A stretch of DNA of 64,000 nt from Telopea speciosissima. Lineage: Eukaryota; Streptophyta; Magnoliopsida; Proteales; Proteaceae. Of this stretch, positions 1 to 11,962 are shown piece after piece (position 1 is the stretch's first letter; each line of letters starts with the position of its first letter). The DNA lies in NCBI RefSeq assembly GCF_018873765.1, contig NC_057919.1:65404984-65468983 (forward strand), written 5' to 3'. The translations under genes were made by a program, and so were the position numbers. The notes beneath the pieces were generated by a model. The model did not search any database, was not told the origin of the DNA, and saw nothing but the letters and a program-made list of their open reading frames with translations.

Positions 1-1961
1 CAGGTCCACTTTATCTAAAACCCTAAATTACCCTTAATTTATTTTAATTCCATTTTTACCCCTCCAATCCCAAAATCCCCGTTTTCAGGTGATCCATATC
101 GGTTTTACTAGTCATCACTCGAGAGCTTCTTCTCCACTTTCTTGTTGATTGCTCCAAATAATAAGTACAATAAGTACAATATCTTCATCAACTAACGACC
201 TAAAAGAGTTCATCCCCTATAACTTTCAATATATAACTCGATTTGATGTGATTCAAATTAGGTTGTGAAGATAAGAGACGGAGTTATAACTTTTGTGAAA
301 CAAGATTTTCTCAAATTCCACACGAAAATGGGTTAAAATGGACCATTAAGGGATTGCTTCTGCACATGTCCGAATTTGGAAAGGGTTTGAAATTAGTTTC
401 AAGAGACCTACTCTTCAAGGTGATCTTTAAAGGAAAAATCTTCAACTCTTCAAGATTGAAGGTGCTAACTCTTCTAGGCTACAAAAAGGGAAGAACTTAC
501 TCTTTTAGGTAAGGGAAAACTTTTCGAGGTTTCTTTAAAACACTTCAAAGTTCTCATAGGATACTAAGAGACAACTTGAAATTTGATTAACAATCAAAAC
601 TGGATGCCTACATAGAGAAGTTGACACCTATTTATAGGGGTCTCCTTATGGGTTTGTAGTATCAATCGGTAATAACAACCACTACTAATATCACTTACAT
701 AGGTTGCCTCAACATTGGTTCCACATGGACCAACTACAAAATTTTATGAGAAATAAAGAAAATAGAAAAATAAAAAAGTAGGAGATGGTTGACATCTTTA
801 AGATTTTGATACAAAAATGATGTAACCAGCGGAAAGGTCGAACTGGGCAAGTGAATCGTACAAACACAAAGTGTGCAAATATGGATAAACAATAAAATAA
901 AGAACAAAATTAAAAATAATAAAGGGATGGATATGGGCTAAAATACTTCTCTTCAAGGATGTGTAGTAACACCAAGGAGTTGCAATCTCTTCAAGGATGA
1001 AAGAGAGTGACAAAGCTCATACTCTTCAAGGTTTCAAAGAATGAACTCTTCTAAGTTCAAAAGGGAGAAATCATCATAGTTCTAACAAAATGTTCAAAAT
1101 AATTTTTCATTCACAAAGCTCTAGTCTTTATTACAAATAAGATAGAAAATAAGGTTCCAATGATTGAGATTACATCTTGATTTATAAACACTCTAGAGTT
1201 TCTCCTCCACTTTCTTGTTGGTTGCTCCAAACAATAAGTACAGTGTCTTTGTTCTTGTATCAAGGTACTTTGGTTATTGTTTTGAAGAGTCTTGATGCTA
1301 TCTTCAAGAGAAGACTAAAGAAGAGAAGAACTTAATTAAAGATATTTTGATAGTGGGTGTCACATCATCATCCACTATGGTACCTCAAGAGGCATTGTAG
1401 AGATTCTCCACTTGCAAAGCTAATCTTAGAATGGTTCTCTTTTGGTCTGGTGTTCTTGGACCTGAGTTGGTTTTAGCTAAGAACCAGCCTTATTTGAGCT
1501 AATTTTGTGATAGGGTCTTCAAGATGTGGGTTGGGCCTGCATCACAATAAGTCTCTTCTCCTATCTTTCCCTTTCCCACATAACAAGGACAAGAAAATAG
1601 AATTAAAGGGTACAAAAGTGAAATCGGATGTGAACCGATGGTACAAATCGATTGTTAACCGAATAACAAAAATTGAATAGAAATTCATGAAAACCGCACC
1701 GCATATAAAACGATTATGATTTTGGCAAATTCTTATCCGGTGCAGTTTTGATTTCTATCTTGCAAAATGTGCACCGAATCGAAATTGAACCGTATAACCA
1801 AAACCGTACCGTTTGACATCCTTACCTTCATCTCCAATCATAGTCTCCTTAAGCCTCCACCCTTGCATCTCCTGTCGCCGTTGTTACTCCTCTGATAATC
1901 TCTCTCTCTCTCTCTCCCTCTTTGGGAAAACACCAAAATTTCTTTTTCTTTAACTAAAAAC
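1..1961. other. Repeat-derived intergenic DNA, no gene
   Basis: No coding region is supported. About 65 bases near 118-185 recur imperfectly near 1191-1250 in the same orientation (shared text includes tccactttcttgttg and ctccaaa), and short 'ctcttcaagg' phrases recur at 400-520 and 945-1070, which suggests remains of an unclassified element. Positions 85-118 resemble the inside of the hAT MITE at 22401. Positions 1630-1830 end in a 'ccgtttgacatcctta' phrase like the end of another hAT-type MITE. A short CT microsatellite lies at about 1899-1918. Confidence 0.5.
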
Positions 1962-3510
1962 CACTACAAGAAAAAAGGTCTACGATGGCGTTTACAAACG
2001 CCACCATAGACCTATCTCGGCGTTTATAAAAATGCCACAAAAGTGTTGTCGTATCTACCATTGGAAATTAACGACAACGTTTTTTGTGAGTGTCCATGTA
2101 GAGTATCTTTTCACGGTGTTTATTTGAAAACGCTGACAAAAGGTATATTATAACGACGTTTATATAAACGCCGTTATAGACTTTAGAGTATTCAATATTT
2201 GCAACATTTGTGTAAATGCCGGTGTAGACACTAAATTTTGTTACCCCTCGACGATGATGACAACAGGACACGGATAGACATCGATATCTCTCTCAAGAAG
2301 GACTCTTGCACCTACTTCTAAGCCAAATCATCCTGACATCCTTAAAAATAACTTATAAGAGATCAAATGATGAAGGAGGTACTGCTCACTTTCCCTGACG
2401 CGGTGGTAACCAGTAGAAAAGGATGAACGTCACCAAAGTGACGTCATCCATAGCACCGTGGAAAAATCTTCTACGGCACCGTGAGGACCTTCCATGGCGT
2501 TGTGGATGACCACCATGGCGCCGTGATTTGTGGGGCACCCCTATAAATAGGGAGGCTCCCCTTCCTTCATTTGGAAGCAAGAGAGTGGGGGAGAGGGTCC
2601 CAACCCGTTTTTTTGACCTTTTTGCCTCCATTCAAGCCCCTTTGAGTGATTTTTGTGAGGTTTCTCTCAAGTTGTAGCTAGATCCTTCGATTACCTTATT
2701 TGAAGAGGGAGTGCTCCCATCTCAGGTTAAGCCGTTATTCTGTCTGCATACGGATAACGAAAATCCCTTATACTGTCGTTGCTCTGCCCGAAGTCTGAGT
2801 AATGAAGCTCATCTCATATAGCCCTTACTCTGTCCGACAAGAGAGAGGCAAGCCGATCATCCGTCTCCACCTGAGCCGTGGGACATCGTATATTTCTCAT
2901 TTGGTATATTTCTCTTTATTTTTTGACAGGTATTTGTCTCTTTCTTTTTTATTTTGGCATAATGTAGATCATTAAAGTAACTCGCTTTAATGTACATAGT
3001 AGATGATTTTTTCTTTTCTTTTGTCATGTTTAGTGCATCATAATCTAGTCTTGCATATTGATATAAGACATATTATTAAGGGAGAATTTTTGAAACCTTG
3101 CATCTAGTAGAAAGACCGATTTAATCGGGAGAGATGGGATGTTAATACCTTCCCATGCTCGTAACCTGACACTTATCCATAATCTCTGACCAGACCATAT
3201 GGAATCACGTAGCCCTTTCCACTAACCCCGGATGGGGCTACACCCATTGGGTGCTAGGCCTTAATCCTAGGTGGCGACTCCATTTCTATGAAGCCGCATG
3301 ATCCCAATCCCCCATAATGATGTATTGAAATGATACGCGATAATCTATGAAAGGCAAATTCTGTCGCCATAAGGCCGAGGAAACCCCCCTCACGAGGACC
3401 GCGGTACTTACAGCTGGGGTAGCTCTTACAGGTTTGCATTTTTGCGGCATTTATTCACAAATGCCCCACAAATTAATACTTTATTAAAAAAACATTCTGT
3501 TTTTGTAATG
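1962..3510. mobile_element. Small non-autonomous CACTA (En/Spm-like) transposon, split by a solo LTR
   Basis: The left end reads CACTACAAGAAAAAAGG, the standard plant CACTA terminus. The right end (about 3495-3510), read in reverse, is CATTACAAAAACAG, a degraded match. Just inside both ends are self-complementary 'gcgttta..aaacgcc' and 'gcggcattt..aaatgcc' motifs, as expected of CACTA subterminal repeats. The flanking triplets are aac and aat, an imperfect 3-bp TSD. Without the inserted LTR (2223-3412) and its TSD the element would be only about 354 bp, so it codes for nothing. The left end is well supported; the right end is an inference from a weak match. Confidence 0.65.
2223..3412 (+). 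mobile_element. Solo LTR, probably Ty3/Gypsy Tat-type
   Basis: The unit starts TGTAGACA and ends GTACTTACA, with 5-bp flanks gccgg and gctgg (4 of 5 match). It is the same family as the reverse-oriented solo LTR at 50346-51659; shared stretches include the ccccgacgatgatgacaaca block near the start and the 'ctcaagaaggactc' block. No internal retrotransposon region remains, so it looks like the product of LTR-LTR recombination. The Gypsy/Tat assignment rests on general likeness and is tentative. It sits inside the CACTA element and is younger than it. Confidence 0.8.
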
Positions 3511-3513
3511 AAT

Positions 3514-4364
3514 CTGGTAACCTATTGAATTGAATAGAAATAATCTATCCATCCATCCATTGCATTAAAAAGATTTTACACAAATCAAGATATGAAGTTC
3601 TAGTTCAAATAACATATTAGATAACCATGACAATGCTTACATTTTAAATCACTATTCAATCTGAATTCCAATAAATATACAAAACTACACAAGTGCCCCA
3701 CATTATTTATAGATAATTGCTAAAACAGAAACAAAGGAAAAATATTCCAAGTCCTAGAAGCCTTTCCTCCATCAATTGCTTGAATTTGTAGTCTCCAGCC
3801 TGCAATAAAACCATGTAAATATTAGTATTTGTGTTACCATCACCAACACTACAATCCCAAGCTTCTCCATCTCTTTCCCTCTTCTTCTTATTCTCCTACC
3901 TGATATGTTCATAAACAATTGACTGAGATTGATACTTTTCAGATTTAACATGCATAGGCTACGACGCTGAAATTCAAATATTGAAAGTACTGAAAGTTTA
4001 CCTATACAGATAGACTCTCAAAATCATAGGAGCCTATTCGAAAGTAGAATCGACATTTCAGTAGCTGCTGATCTTAAAGAGTGTCCTTTGGCAGTGGCTG
4101 AGCTTGCCTCATCTTCTTAATTACATTGATGATGCATATATACTATAAATCTGGACAGCAACTTAGATAAAAGAATAAATGAACAAATTCAGGTGTAGGT
4201 GGGGTGGTGTGGTACCATTGGGTGTATGCCCATTACAAAACTAGGTAATTTGTATCATAAATAAAATCAACGGGTAATTTGAGCTCATTCGTACATATTG
4301 TTAAACCAAACTAGTTGGAAGGTGTAGGTGATGATGGGATCAATCAAAACTGACTTTTTTATTT
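3514..4364. other. Intergenic, no gene seen
   Basis: This is AT-rich DNA without a convincing open frame. A 44-bp block at 3981-4024 (starting ttgaaagtactgaaag) recurs exactly at 4672-4715, bracketing the minisatellite. Confidence 0.4.
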
Positions 4365-4640
4365 GAGCAAGTAATAATCCAAATCCAAATCAAATCTCAT
4401 CCATTCACAAGCAATAGATCAAAACAGGGAGTTAAGCAAGTAATAATCCAAATTAAACTCAAATCTGACCCATTTAAAAGCAATAGACCGAAACAGGGAC
4501 TTGAGCAAGTAATATTCCAAATCAAACTCAAATTTGACCCATTTAAAAGCAATAGACCAAAACAGGGACTTGAGCAAGTAATAATCCAAATCAAACTCAA
4601 ATCTGATCCATTCACAAGTAATAGACTCGAACAGAGATTA
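4365..4640. repeat. 69-bp minisatellite, about four units
   Basis: The phrase gcaagtaat recurs at 4367, 4436, 4505 and 4574, an exact 69-bp period, with a few substitutions between units. Because 69 is a multiple of three, the reverse strand stays open for about 72 codons with a 23-residue repeat. This is an artefact of the period, not a gene. Confidence 0.93.
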
Positions 4641-5290
4641 AATGATCAATAGCTCAAATGAAACTCAAATCTTGAAAGTACTGAAAGTTTACCTATACAG
4701 ATAGACTCTCAAAATATAGTGCAGCTTCTGCAATGGGTAAATTGAAAGGGCATGTACCCCCCCCCCCCCAACATAAGCTGTCTTTGGCAAAATGGATTTT
4801 TTTTTTATGATAGGCAAAATGGAAAGTTAGTTTCTTCAATTCTTTTTTTTTTTTTTTTGGTAATATAGTTTCTTCAATTCTAGCATGGTAGAAAAATGTT
4901 CATGGAGGTTTCTCAAAAATGAGTGGAACTTCGATTTATAATTTGTAAAATAGTATTGTAGCTAGTAGCACCTAATCCAACATGTACATCAGGAAATATG
5001 TCAATATTTCAATATTGAAATTTCCTTTTCTCACTGTCATTAGGACATCATTTCATGCAACCTCCTTAGGGTGTGTTTGGTTGCGTAAATCTGTTGGAGT
5101 CTGTATTGATTTTGGATGTTTAACCACAGAGTTACCATATGTGGATTTGTTATTTTGCAAAATAAATTGTTTGATTATCATGATTCTATGACGTGAATCT
5201 TCCTGAAAAACTATTTGGTTACCTGAGTCTATCAGTTGGATTCATCTTGAATCTATCTGAAAAACTGTTTGGTTACTCTGGGTCTGTCAG

Positions 5291-5460
5291 TTGATAAAAT
5301 ATTAGCATTTTATTTGATAAAATATTAGCATTTTATTTGATAAAATATTAGCATTTTATTTGATAAAATACTAGCAATTTTTAATAAAATATTAATATTT
5401 TATTTAAAAATTCTAGTGTTTTATTTAATAAAATATTAGCATTTTTTATTATTCAAGTAT
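5291..5460. repeat. AT-rich tandem repeat, about 22-bp unit
   Basis: The unit 'gataaaatattagcatttta' is repeated three times cleanly and then in decaying copies ('ttaataaaatattagcat'). It lies inside the PIF/Harbinger-like element. Confidence 0.85.
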
Positions 5461-5644
5461 ATATTAGCATTATTTTAATAAAATATTAATTATTAAAATA
5501 TTTTATTAAAAATGGTGCTTCTAGGTTGAATCATGAAATTTAATGGAGGGTAGAATCAGGTGGTCCATATGTGAATTCACCTGTTAAGGTGAATTCAGGA
5601 ATTAAACAACTTTAGTACAAAATGTGGAACAGGTGGTTCTTTTA

Positions 5645-6575
5645 ATTAAACAACCAACAACAACCATAACCTTATCCCAACTAAATGGGGTCGGCTACAT
5701 GGATCCGAAAGGACCAAAAAAAAAAAAGAAAAAAAAAGGGTTTAAGCATTAGTCAAAGCAGCATCCCAGGAACATCCCCCTACGCGGGATCGGCTACACG
5801 GGTCCTTGACCTCCAAACAACTCTATCCGCGGTCATACTAGGATCTAGCCCTACCATATGAATATCCTTTCTTATCACTTCTCCAATAGTCATTTTAGGT
5901 CTGCCCCTACCTCTTTTAGATCCTTCCAATTGAATCTGGTCACTCTTTCTTACTGGTGCATCCGTGGGTCTCCTTTGTACATGACCAAACCATCTCAAGC
6001 TGCTCTCTCGAAGTTTGTCCTGGATTGGTGCAACTCCCAATTCGGTTCTAATACAAACATTCCTTACTCTATCTCTCCTGGTCTTACCGCACATCCTCCT
6101 CAGCATCCTCATCTCCGCTACAGTCATCTTATCTTTATGACTCTTCTTAACTGCCCATCATTCCGCCCCATAAATCATCGCTGGTCTTATTACTGTCCTA
6201 TAGAATTTCCCCTTAAGCTTAATAGGCATACATTTGCCACATAAAACTCTTGATGCTCCTCTCCATTTCAACCATCCTACTTTAATTCTATGGGAAACAT
6301 CATCTTCTATATCACCTTCTTTGTTAAAGGTTGACCCTAGGTATTTAAAGCATTCACTTTGTGGTAGCTCTCTCTCCTCAAGTTTCACCACTTCATCATC
6401 TCTCTTGGTTTGCCTGAAGTTACACATCATATATTCTGTCTTTGTTCTGCTTAACTTAAAACCTCTTGATTCCAAGTTTGATCTCCATAGTTCCAGCTTT
6501 GCATTAATTCCTTCCACTGTCTCATCTATCAAAACAATATCATCAGCGAACCGACGTTGAGAATCACGATTCCAC
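5645..6575 (-). mobile_element. 5'-truncated RTE-clade LINE, reverse transcriptase C-terminal half
   Basis: The reverse strand at 6586-6158 encodes a reverse transcriptase segment with the catalytic FADDIVLI box, followed by an SRTKTEYM motif and a CFKYLGS motif, the order seen in RTE-clade enzymes. A second frame (6127-5780) gives the RTE C-terminal region with LRWFGHVQRRP and RGRPKMT. A stop or frame change near 6130-6158 separates the two, so the copy is dead. The 3' end runs through 'ggggtcggctacatggatcc' and ends in CAA-rich repeats near 5645-5670, typical of plant RTE 3' ends. The endonuclease and N-terminal RT parts are missing, as expected from 5' truncation at insertion. The exact 5' limit is uncertain. 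Confidence 0.88.
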
Positions 6576-6616
6576 GAAATTATCATCTGTGGATTTACAC
6601 AACCAAACGCACCTTA

Positions 6617-7254
6617 CATTTTCAAGAGATAAAGTCTTGTAACAAAACCTCCAAAACCTATCCTAACTCATTCTACACAAGCTAGCTGATGCAGAAACAA
6701 AGCAGTACCAACGGAAGAAGAATGATGCAAATATCAGCCAAAAGAAAGAAGAGAAAGATCTCAAATGGTTTGGGTTGGTCTGACTATACCTTGAATCAGA
6801 ATTGAATTCGTAATCCAGCCCATGCCCAAGATGCAGATGTGCTCAGGCCACACCCAGGCGCAAATGTGCCCAACCCTAGGGTAGGCTAGGGGAAAAAAAA
6901 GGTAGGAGTTTGTACGTATTTACCCCTAAAAGGGTAATTTTGTCTTCAAACTTTTAATTTACGCAATCTAGTCCTAAAAAAATGGTTGGGTGAGTATTGA
7001 CGTTTAAAACTAAACTACAGTTAGTTTGATGGACTAATTTACATGCTTTCAATAGATGAAGGGGTGTGTTTGAAAGGTTTTGAAGATGAGGGGTGTACTT
7101 GAAAACGGGCCATAGTTGAGGGTTGTCCCAATATTTTCCCCTTAGTTTTAAGCTCAATTGGAATTGGCAAAGTGGCAAAATGAAACTTAGAAAAATTCTA
7201 GATTGCCATGAGTAACATAACAATGCTTAGATTAACAAGAAAATATATAGTATT
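6617..7254. other. Intergenic with a MITE/MULE-like end
   Basis: No gene is seen. The stretch 7020-7145 ('ggggtgtacttgaaaacggg', 'atagttgagggttgtccc', 'aatattttcccc') is the reverse complement of 22673-22760, so both are ends or copies of one dispersed element of the kind often found at Mutator-like ends. No partner end was located nearby. Confidence 0.45.
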
Positions 7255-7262
7255 AATTGAGA

Positions 7263-10200
7263 GGGGTTAATGATTCCTTGTTTGGCTTGGAGGGGAATGC
7301 CAAGACTAAATACTTATCAGCTTTGAAGGATTGTGAAAGACTTTGGTGTGAAAAGTCGAGAATTAAATGGCTGAAAGAAGGGGACCGCAACTCCAAATTT
7401 TTTCACCTCTCTGTGAAGTTACGAAGAGCTAAAAATCAGATCAGGTGTCCTAAAAATGGTGATGGGAATTTGGTTTCTGATCCGAATGGTGTGGCAAAGT
7501 ATATAAGTGACTATTTTCAAAATTTCCACAAGTCCGTTCCCATTGAGGAGCACTTGGATATCCTTGATGTGATTCCGTCTATGCTTGGTGATGAAGATAA
7601 GGTAAAGCTGGACTCTATTCCTGGAGGGGAGGAGATTAAGAAGGCAGTGTGCGATCTTGACCCTAGTAGTGCTCCTGGCCCTGAAGGGTTCCAAGGTGTT
7701 TTCTTCAGGCATTGCTGGGAGGTGGTGGTTGTGGATGTCTGTAAGGCAGTTTCTAATTTCTTTATGGAAGATATCATTCCTAAAGGAATTAATAATTGCT
7801 TTCTTGCTTTGATCCCTAAAGTGGAGGGTGCTATCTCTCTTGATAAATTTTGCCCTATTTGTATGAGTAATTTTGTTTGCAAAATTACTTCAAAAATCAC
7901 GGCTAATAGGCTAAGTGACTTCTTGCCTAGGCTTATTTCTGAGGACCAAAGGGTTTTTCAGAAGGGGAAAGGGATTTTTTCTAACATTAGCCTGACCTCG
8001 GAATTGAGTAACTTGATTCATAAGACGGGGAGGGATGGTGGTATTGGCCTTAAGCTATGTTCAGAAGGTTTATAACTCCCTTTCTTGGGATTTCTTATTC
8101 AAGATGTTGGGCAGATTTGGCTTCAGTGAGAGCTGGGTTATGTGGCATTGCCAGTTGCTTTCTTCTACTCGAATATCAGTTCTGGTTAATGGTGGTCCGG
8201 TGGGATTCTTTGGGGTGAAGAGGGGGTTGTGCCAAGGGGATCCTCTCTCCCCGTTGCTCTTTATTATTGCGGAGGGAGTTCTATGTAGAAGCCTAAAAAG
8301 GATGGTGGTGGAGCAGCAAATTCTTCCTTTGAGGGGTCCTAGGGGTATTCATACCCCTGGTCACCTCCTTTTTGCTGATGATGTTCTTATTTTTATTAAT
8401 GGTGCTTTCAGGTATGTTCAGGTATTGAAGGATTTTTTGGAAAAATATCAATGTTTTTCAGGCCAAAAAATCAATTTAGAAAAGAGCAAGTTGTTTTACG
8501 GATCCATCATCCCCTCTAGAAGGCGAAGAATTTCTGATTTGTTGAATATTCCTCTCTGCAGCCTTCCTACCAAGTATCTGGGTGTGGATATTTTTTTAAG
8601 GGAAGGGCTACCAAGGCTAGGTTGTTGCCTTTGGTTGACAAGTTCAAGAATCGTCTAACAGGGTGAAAAGGAAAGCTTCTCTCCTTTGCTGGCAGGGTGG
8701 AGCTTGTGAGGTCGGTAATGTTGAGTCTCCCTATTCATAATTTCTAAGTTTTTTGGTGGCTTGCCTCTCTGGTGACGTTGATGGAGAAATGGATGCGCAA
8801 TTTTTTATGGTCTGGGGACATAGAGTCAAGGAAGATGCTGACTGTTAAATGGGATATGGTTTGCAGTCCCAAAGCTGAAGGGGGATTGGGCTTGAGACGC
8901 CTTCATGATGTCAATATGGCTCTTCTTGGAAAATTAGCTTGGTCAGTTATGCATGAAGACTGGTCTGTAACTTTCTCAGGACGAGGTTTGTTAATGGTGA
9001 TGGGTCTTTGAAAAATCAGTATTTTTCCTCCTTGATTTGGACTGGCCTTAAAAGGGTTTGGAATGTGGTGAAACGGAATGAATGTTGGGTTATTGGTGAT
9101 GGGTCTTTTGTAAATTTTTGGAAGGATTGCTGGATGGGTAGTGAGTCTATTGCCGTGGCTTCGGGTCTTGGGATGGAGTGTTTTGTGGATAAATCGTCGA
9201 AGGTGGCGGACTTCATTTTGGATTCTTCTTGGTCCCTCCCCTAGGTAAATTCAACTTTTCTTGGGGATATTTTCTCTTTTATTAGGAAAATTACTCTCCC
9301 TTCACAGCCTTGTTCGGATCTTTGTTTGTGGGGCCTTATCCCTTCTGGGGTGTTCAAAACCCAGTCTGCTTGGGAAGCTATCAGAAAGAGAAACCCCAAG
9401 GTCCCTTGGTGTGGTGTCATTTGGAATAAGAACCTGCTGCCGAGGCATTCATGCTTTGCATGGAGGTTGATGCATAATAAAACTCCAACCGAGGTTGCCC
9501 TATCGCTCAAAGTATTGCAGATGGTGTCCCGTTGTGAATTCTATAATGGTGTTGTAGAGTTAGCGACTCTTTTATTTTTTGAATGTGTTTTCTCTTGTTC
9601 TTTGTGGCAGAGATTTATGGATTTCTTTGGTTGCACTTGGCCGGGTGTGGCGTCTTTTGTGGACTTGGTGTCTTGGTGGAAAAGGAAATCCAAAGTGGCG
9701 CCTTTGTCTAGTGTGTGGGAGTTGGGAGTGGTGTTGATCCCTTATATTGTTTGGAAGGAGCATAACTCCAGGAAGTTTGAGGTGAAGACCAGATAGGTGG
9801 CTGTGGCCCTGCTTGAGGCCCTTTATTCTCTTAGGGAACTCTCGGGTTCTTTTACTATCCCGGTGTCAACGACTCAGGATTTGGTCTGTGCTAGGTGGTT
9901 TAATATCCTTTGGATTCCTAAACCGGCTCTGGTGATTAGGGAGGTTTGGTGGTGTAGACCTCCAATGGGTTGGATAAAGCTAAATGTTGATGGTTGTTCT
10001 TTAGGGAATCCAGGTAGGGTTGGTATGGGTGGTATCTTTCAGAATGATCAAGCTGTTCCCCTTTTGGCTTTCAGTTTTTCCTTGGTACTAAGACTAACTT
10101 TGTGGCGGAGTTTTAGGCGATAATGCATGGTCTTCTTAGGGCTAAGGAGACGGGTGTGATGTATTTATGGATTGAGTGTGACTTGGTGGTGGTGGTTGGA

Positions 10201-10601
10201 GATTACAACTCAGGAGTCATCCCTTGGTTTGTTAGGCAACAATGGATGGGGCTCCAATCTTTTCTTAATTCCATACACTGGAACATCACTCACTGCTTTA
10301 GGGAGGCAAACCCTATGTCGGATTTTCTGGCAAAGTCAGCAACGAAATGTGGGGTATCTGTCTCTTCGGTTCCTGATTTTCCCTCTTCTGTTAATTCGTC
10401 CTTGCTTGATGATGCTTTAGGCCATCCTGGTATAGATTTTGCTAGTGGGTTTCGCCCTTGTTGGAGTTTTTACCGTTTGGGTAGGGTTGTTTTTCCCTAT
10501 TTTGGTGATTTTTTGTAATTGTCTGGGTATGCCTGGACATTAAACATTTGTATCTTTTTCTCTTTTAATATATTCTTTGCTGGCATTTAGCAAAAAAAAA
10601 A
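7263..10601 (+). mobile_element. L1-type LINE, 5'-truncated ORF2 (RT, zf-RVT, RNase H), inactive
   Basis: The element is flanked by a TSD of at least ATTGAGA (7256-7262 and again straight after the A-tract at 10592-10601), so both ends are secure. It starts just upstream of the reverse transcriptase, in a region matching 'LWCEKSRIKWLKEGDRNSKFF'-type text, so the endonuclease is gone. Parts in order: RT N-terminal half (7263-8060); RT core with GLCQGDPLSPLLF and FADD at about 8371-8382; thumb region (8770-9240); zinc-finger-like RVT domain with WNKNLLPRHSCFAWR (9400-9650); RNase H with KLNVDGCSLGNPG near 9977 and a conserved FREANPMSDFLAK segment near 10300. The reading frame changes near 8060, 8640-8770, 9005, 9245-9320, 9795 and 10120, so no ORF2 protein can be made. 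Decay is moderate and all domains are easily read. Confidence 0.93.
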
Positions 10602-11640
10602 TTGAGAAGTTATATATATGATTAAATTTTTGTATGAGATTTGGCAAGTGACCAATCCAAACTATTTCTCTAAACATCTAATAGTCATAATTGTGACATG
10701 ATCACCAATCCAAAAGGCATAACTAAATGAATCACCCAATTACCCTTAATACTCCACAGAGAACGACCATAAGACCTTTTGCCAATTTTAAATCTCAATA
10801 CATAAAGTTTTTTTTTTCTAAGAACAATCAACACTTGTGTTTGGAAATTTGATCCAAAGTTATATATATATTATTAATGATATAGAAGAAAAATCAAATT
10901 CAAATTCAAAATTGAATTTGAACTCCATCAACGGTTTGCATGTTGATCTAGTCAAGGCTTATCCCACACAAAGTGCTAACAGCTTATCCTCTTCTTATCT
11001 CTTCTCTTCATCTCCTTATATGTAGGAGTTTGTGCGACATTCAAGCTCAACTCCTCTTTGTTGTTTGAAATTTAAATTCAAATGTAACGTGTATATCACA
11101 TACAATATAAATACAACATCACCGTAAGATTAAGGGTGAGGTGAACTCTTATCTTCAATATCTCCTGGGTCTATCCTATCTTATATTCTATTGTTATACT
11201 TTCATATATATATATAAGAGGAGGGGTAAGGCCTTCCGGACTCATTTTAAGTGTGTGTTCAAAGAGGAATTGAAAGACAACGTTTGATTCAAAAAAATTT
11301 CTTTAAGTGGTTCAATTCACGAATCAAGGAGTCTTGGGTCTAAAACGATGTTCCCCCACTCTCTCAAAACACAATAATGGGAGAGAAGCCCAAATGCCCA
11401 TTACCCCTTGTGTCAGAGATCATCTGAAGTCTAATAGAACTACTAAAATTTCTCTTTTCCCAATTCCCATTATGCTCTCATGCACATGAAATAATCCACA
11501 ACCCCACAACAAAAGAAGAAAAAGGTAATTGTCCTTAACGTTAATTAGATTCATAAATTGATTTGCTGTAAATGTTCTATAAATTGATTTGTTGTAAATG
11601 ATCTACACAACTAATAATTAAGGGTCAAACAAGAGTAGTC
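10602..11640. other. AT-rich intergenic DNA, no gene
   Basis: Nothing coding is supported. The segment continues the target of the upstream L1. Positions 10880-10925 are a short caaattc/gaatttg palindrome. Confidence 0.4.
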
Positions 11641-11962
11641 CGATTTCCCATTTAAGTGAGGAGTTAGAATTGAGGAAAAGCAAGGGTCCAATTGATAGTG
11701 GCGTTGTTTCTTCACCAGTGTTTTCGTCCGCTTTTGATAGAGCAGTACTTTTGCTTTAGGAGTGTGGAGCCTTGGAGCTTTGGAAGAGGGATTTGGCCTT
11801 CATGGAGTGTAGCACTACGTTAAGCTTTGACCACATAGACCTATGGGCTCAGCTTATTCCACAACATCTTATGACAACAAGTCATTCAGGGAGGTAATTG
11901 ATTCCATTAGGTCTCTGATCATCCCCAAGAATTTTTTTTTACCTGATAATTAATATGACTAA

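Larger units (their letters stand above)
5069..6613. mobile_element. PIF/Harbinger (Tourist)-like non-autonomous element with nested LINE
   Basis: The left end is GGGTGTGTTTGGTTGCGTAA and the right end, read in reverse, is GGTGCGTTTGGTTGTGTAA, about 90 percent identical over 20 bases. Both ends are flanked by TTA (5066-5068 and 6614-6616), the target preference of PIF/Harbinger. No transposase frame is visible. Much of the right half is an RTE LINE fragment (5645-6575), and 5291-5460 is an AT-rich tandem array. A chance pairing of two separate insertions is possible but less likely given the matching TSD. Confidence 0.65.

Noticed and set aside
4365-4640. Evenly spaced repeats and a 72-codon repeated frame, at first sight like a CRISPR array or a repeat protein
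   Set aside because: There are no unique spacers, the units are head to tail, and the open frame follows only from a period divisible by three.
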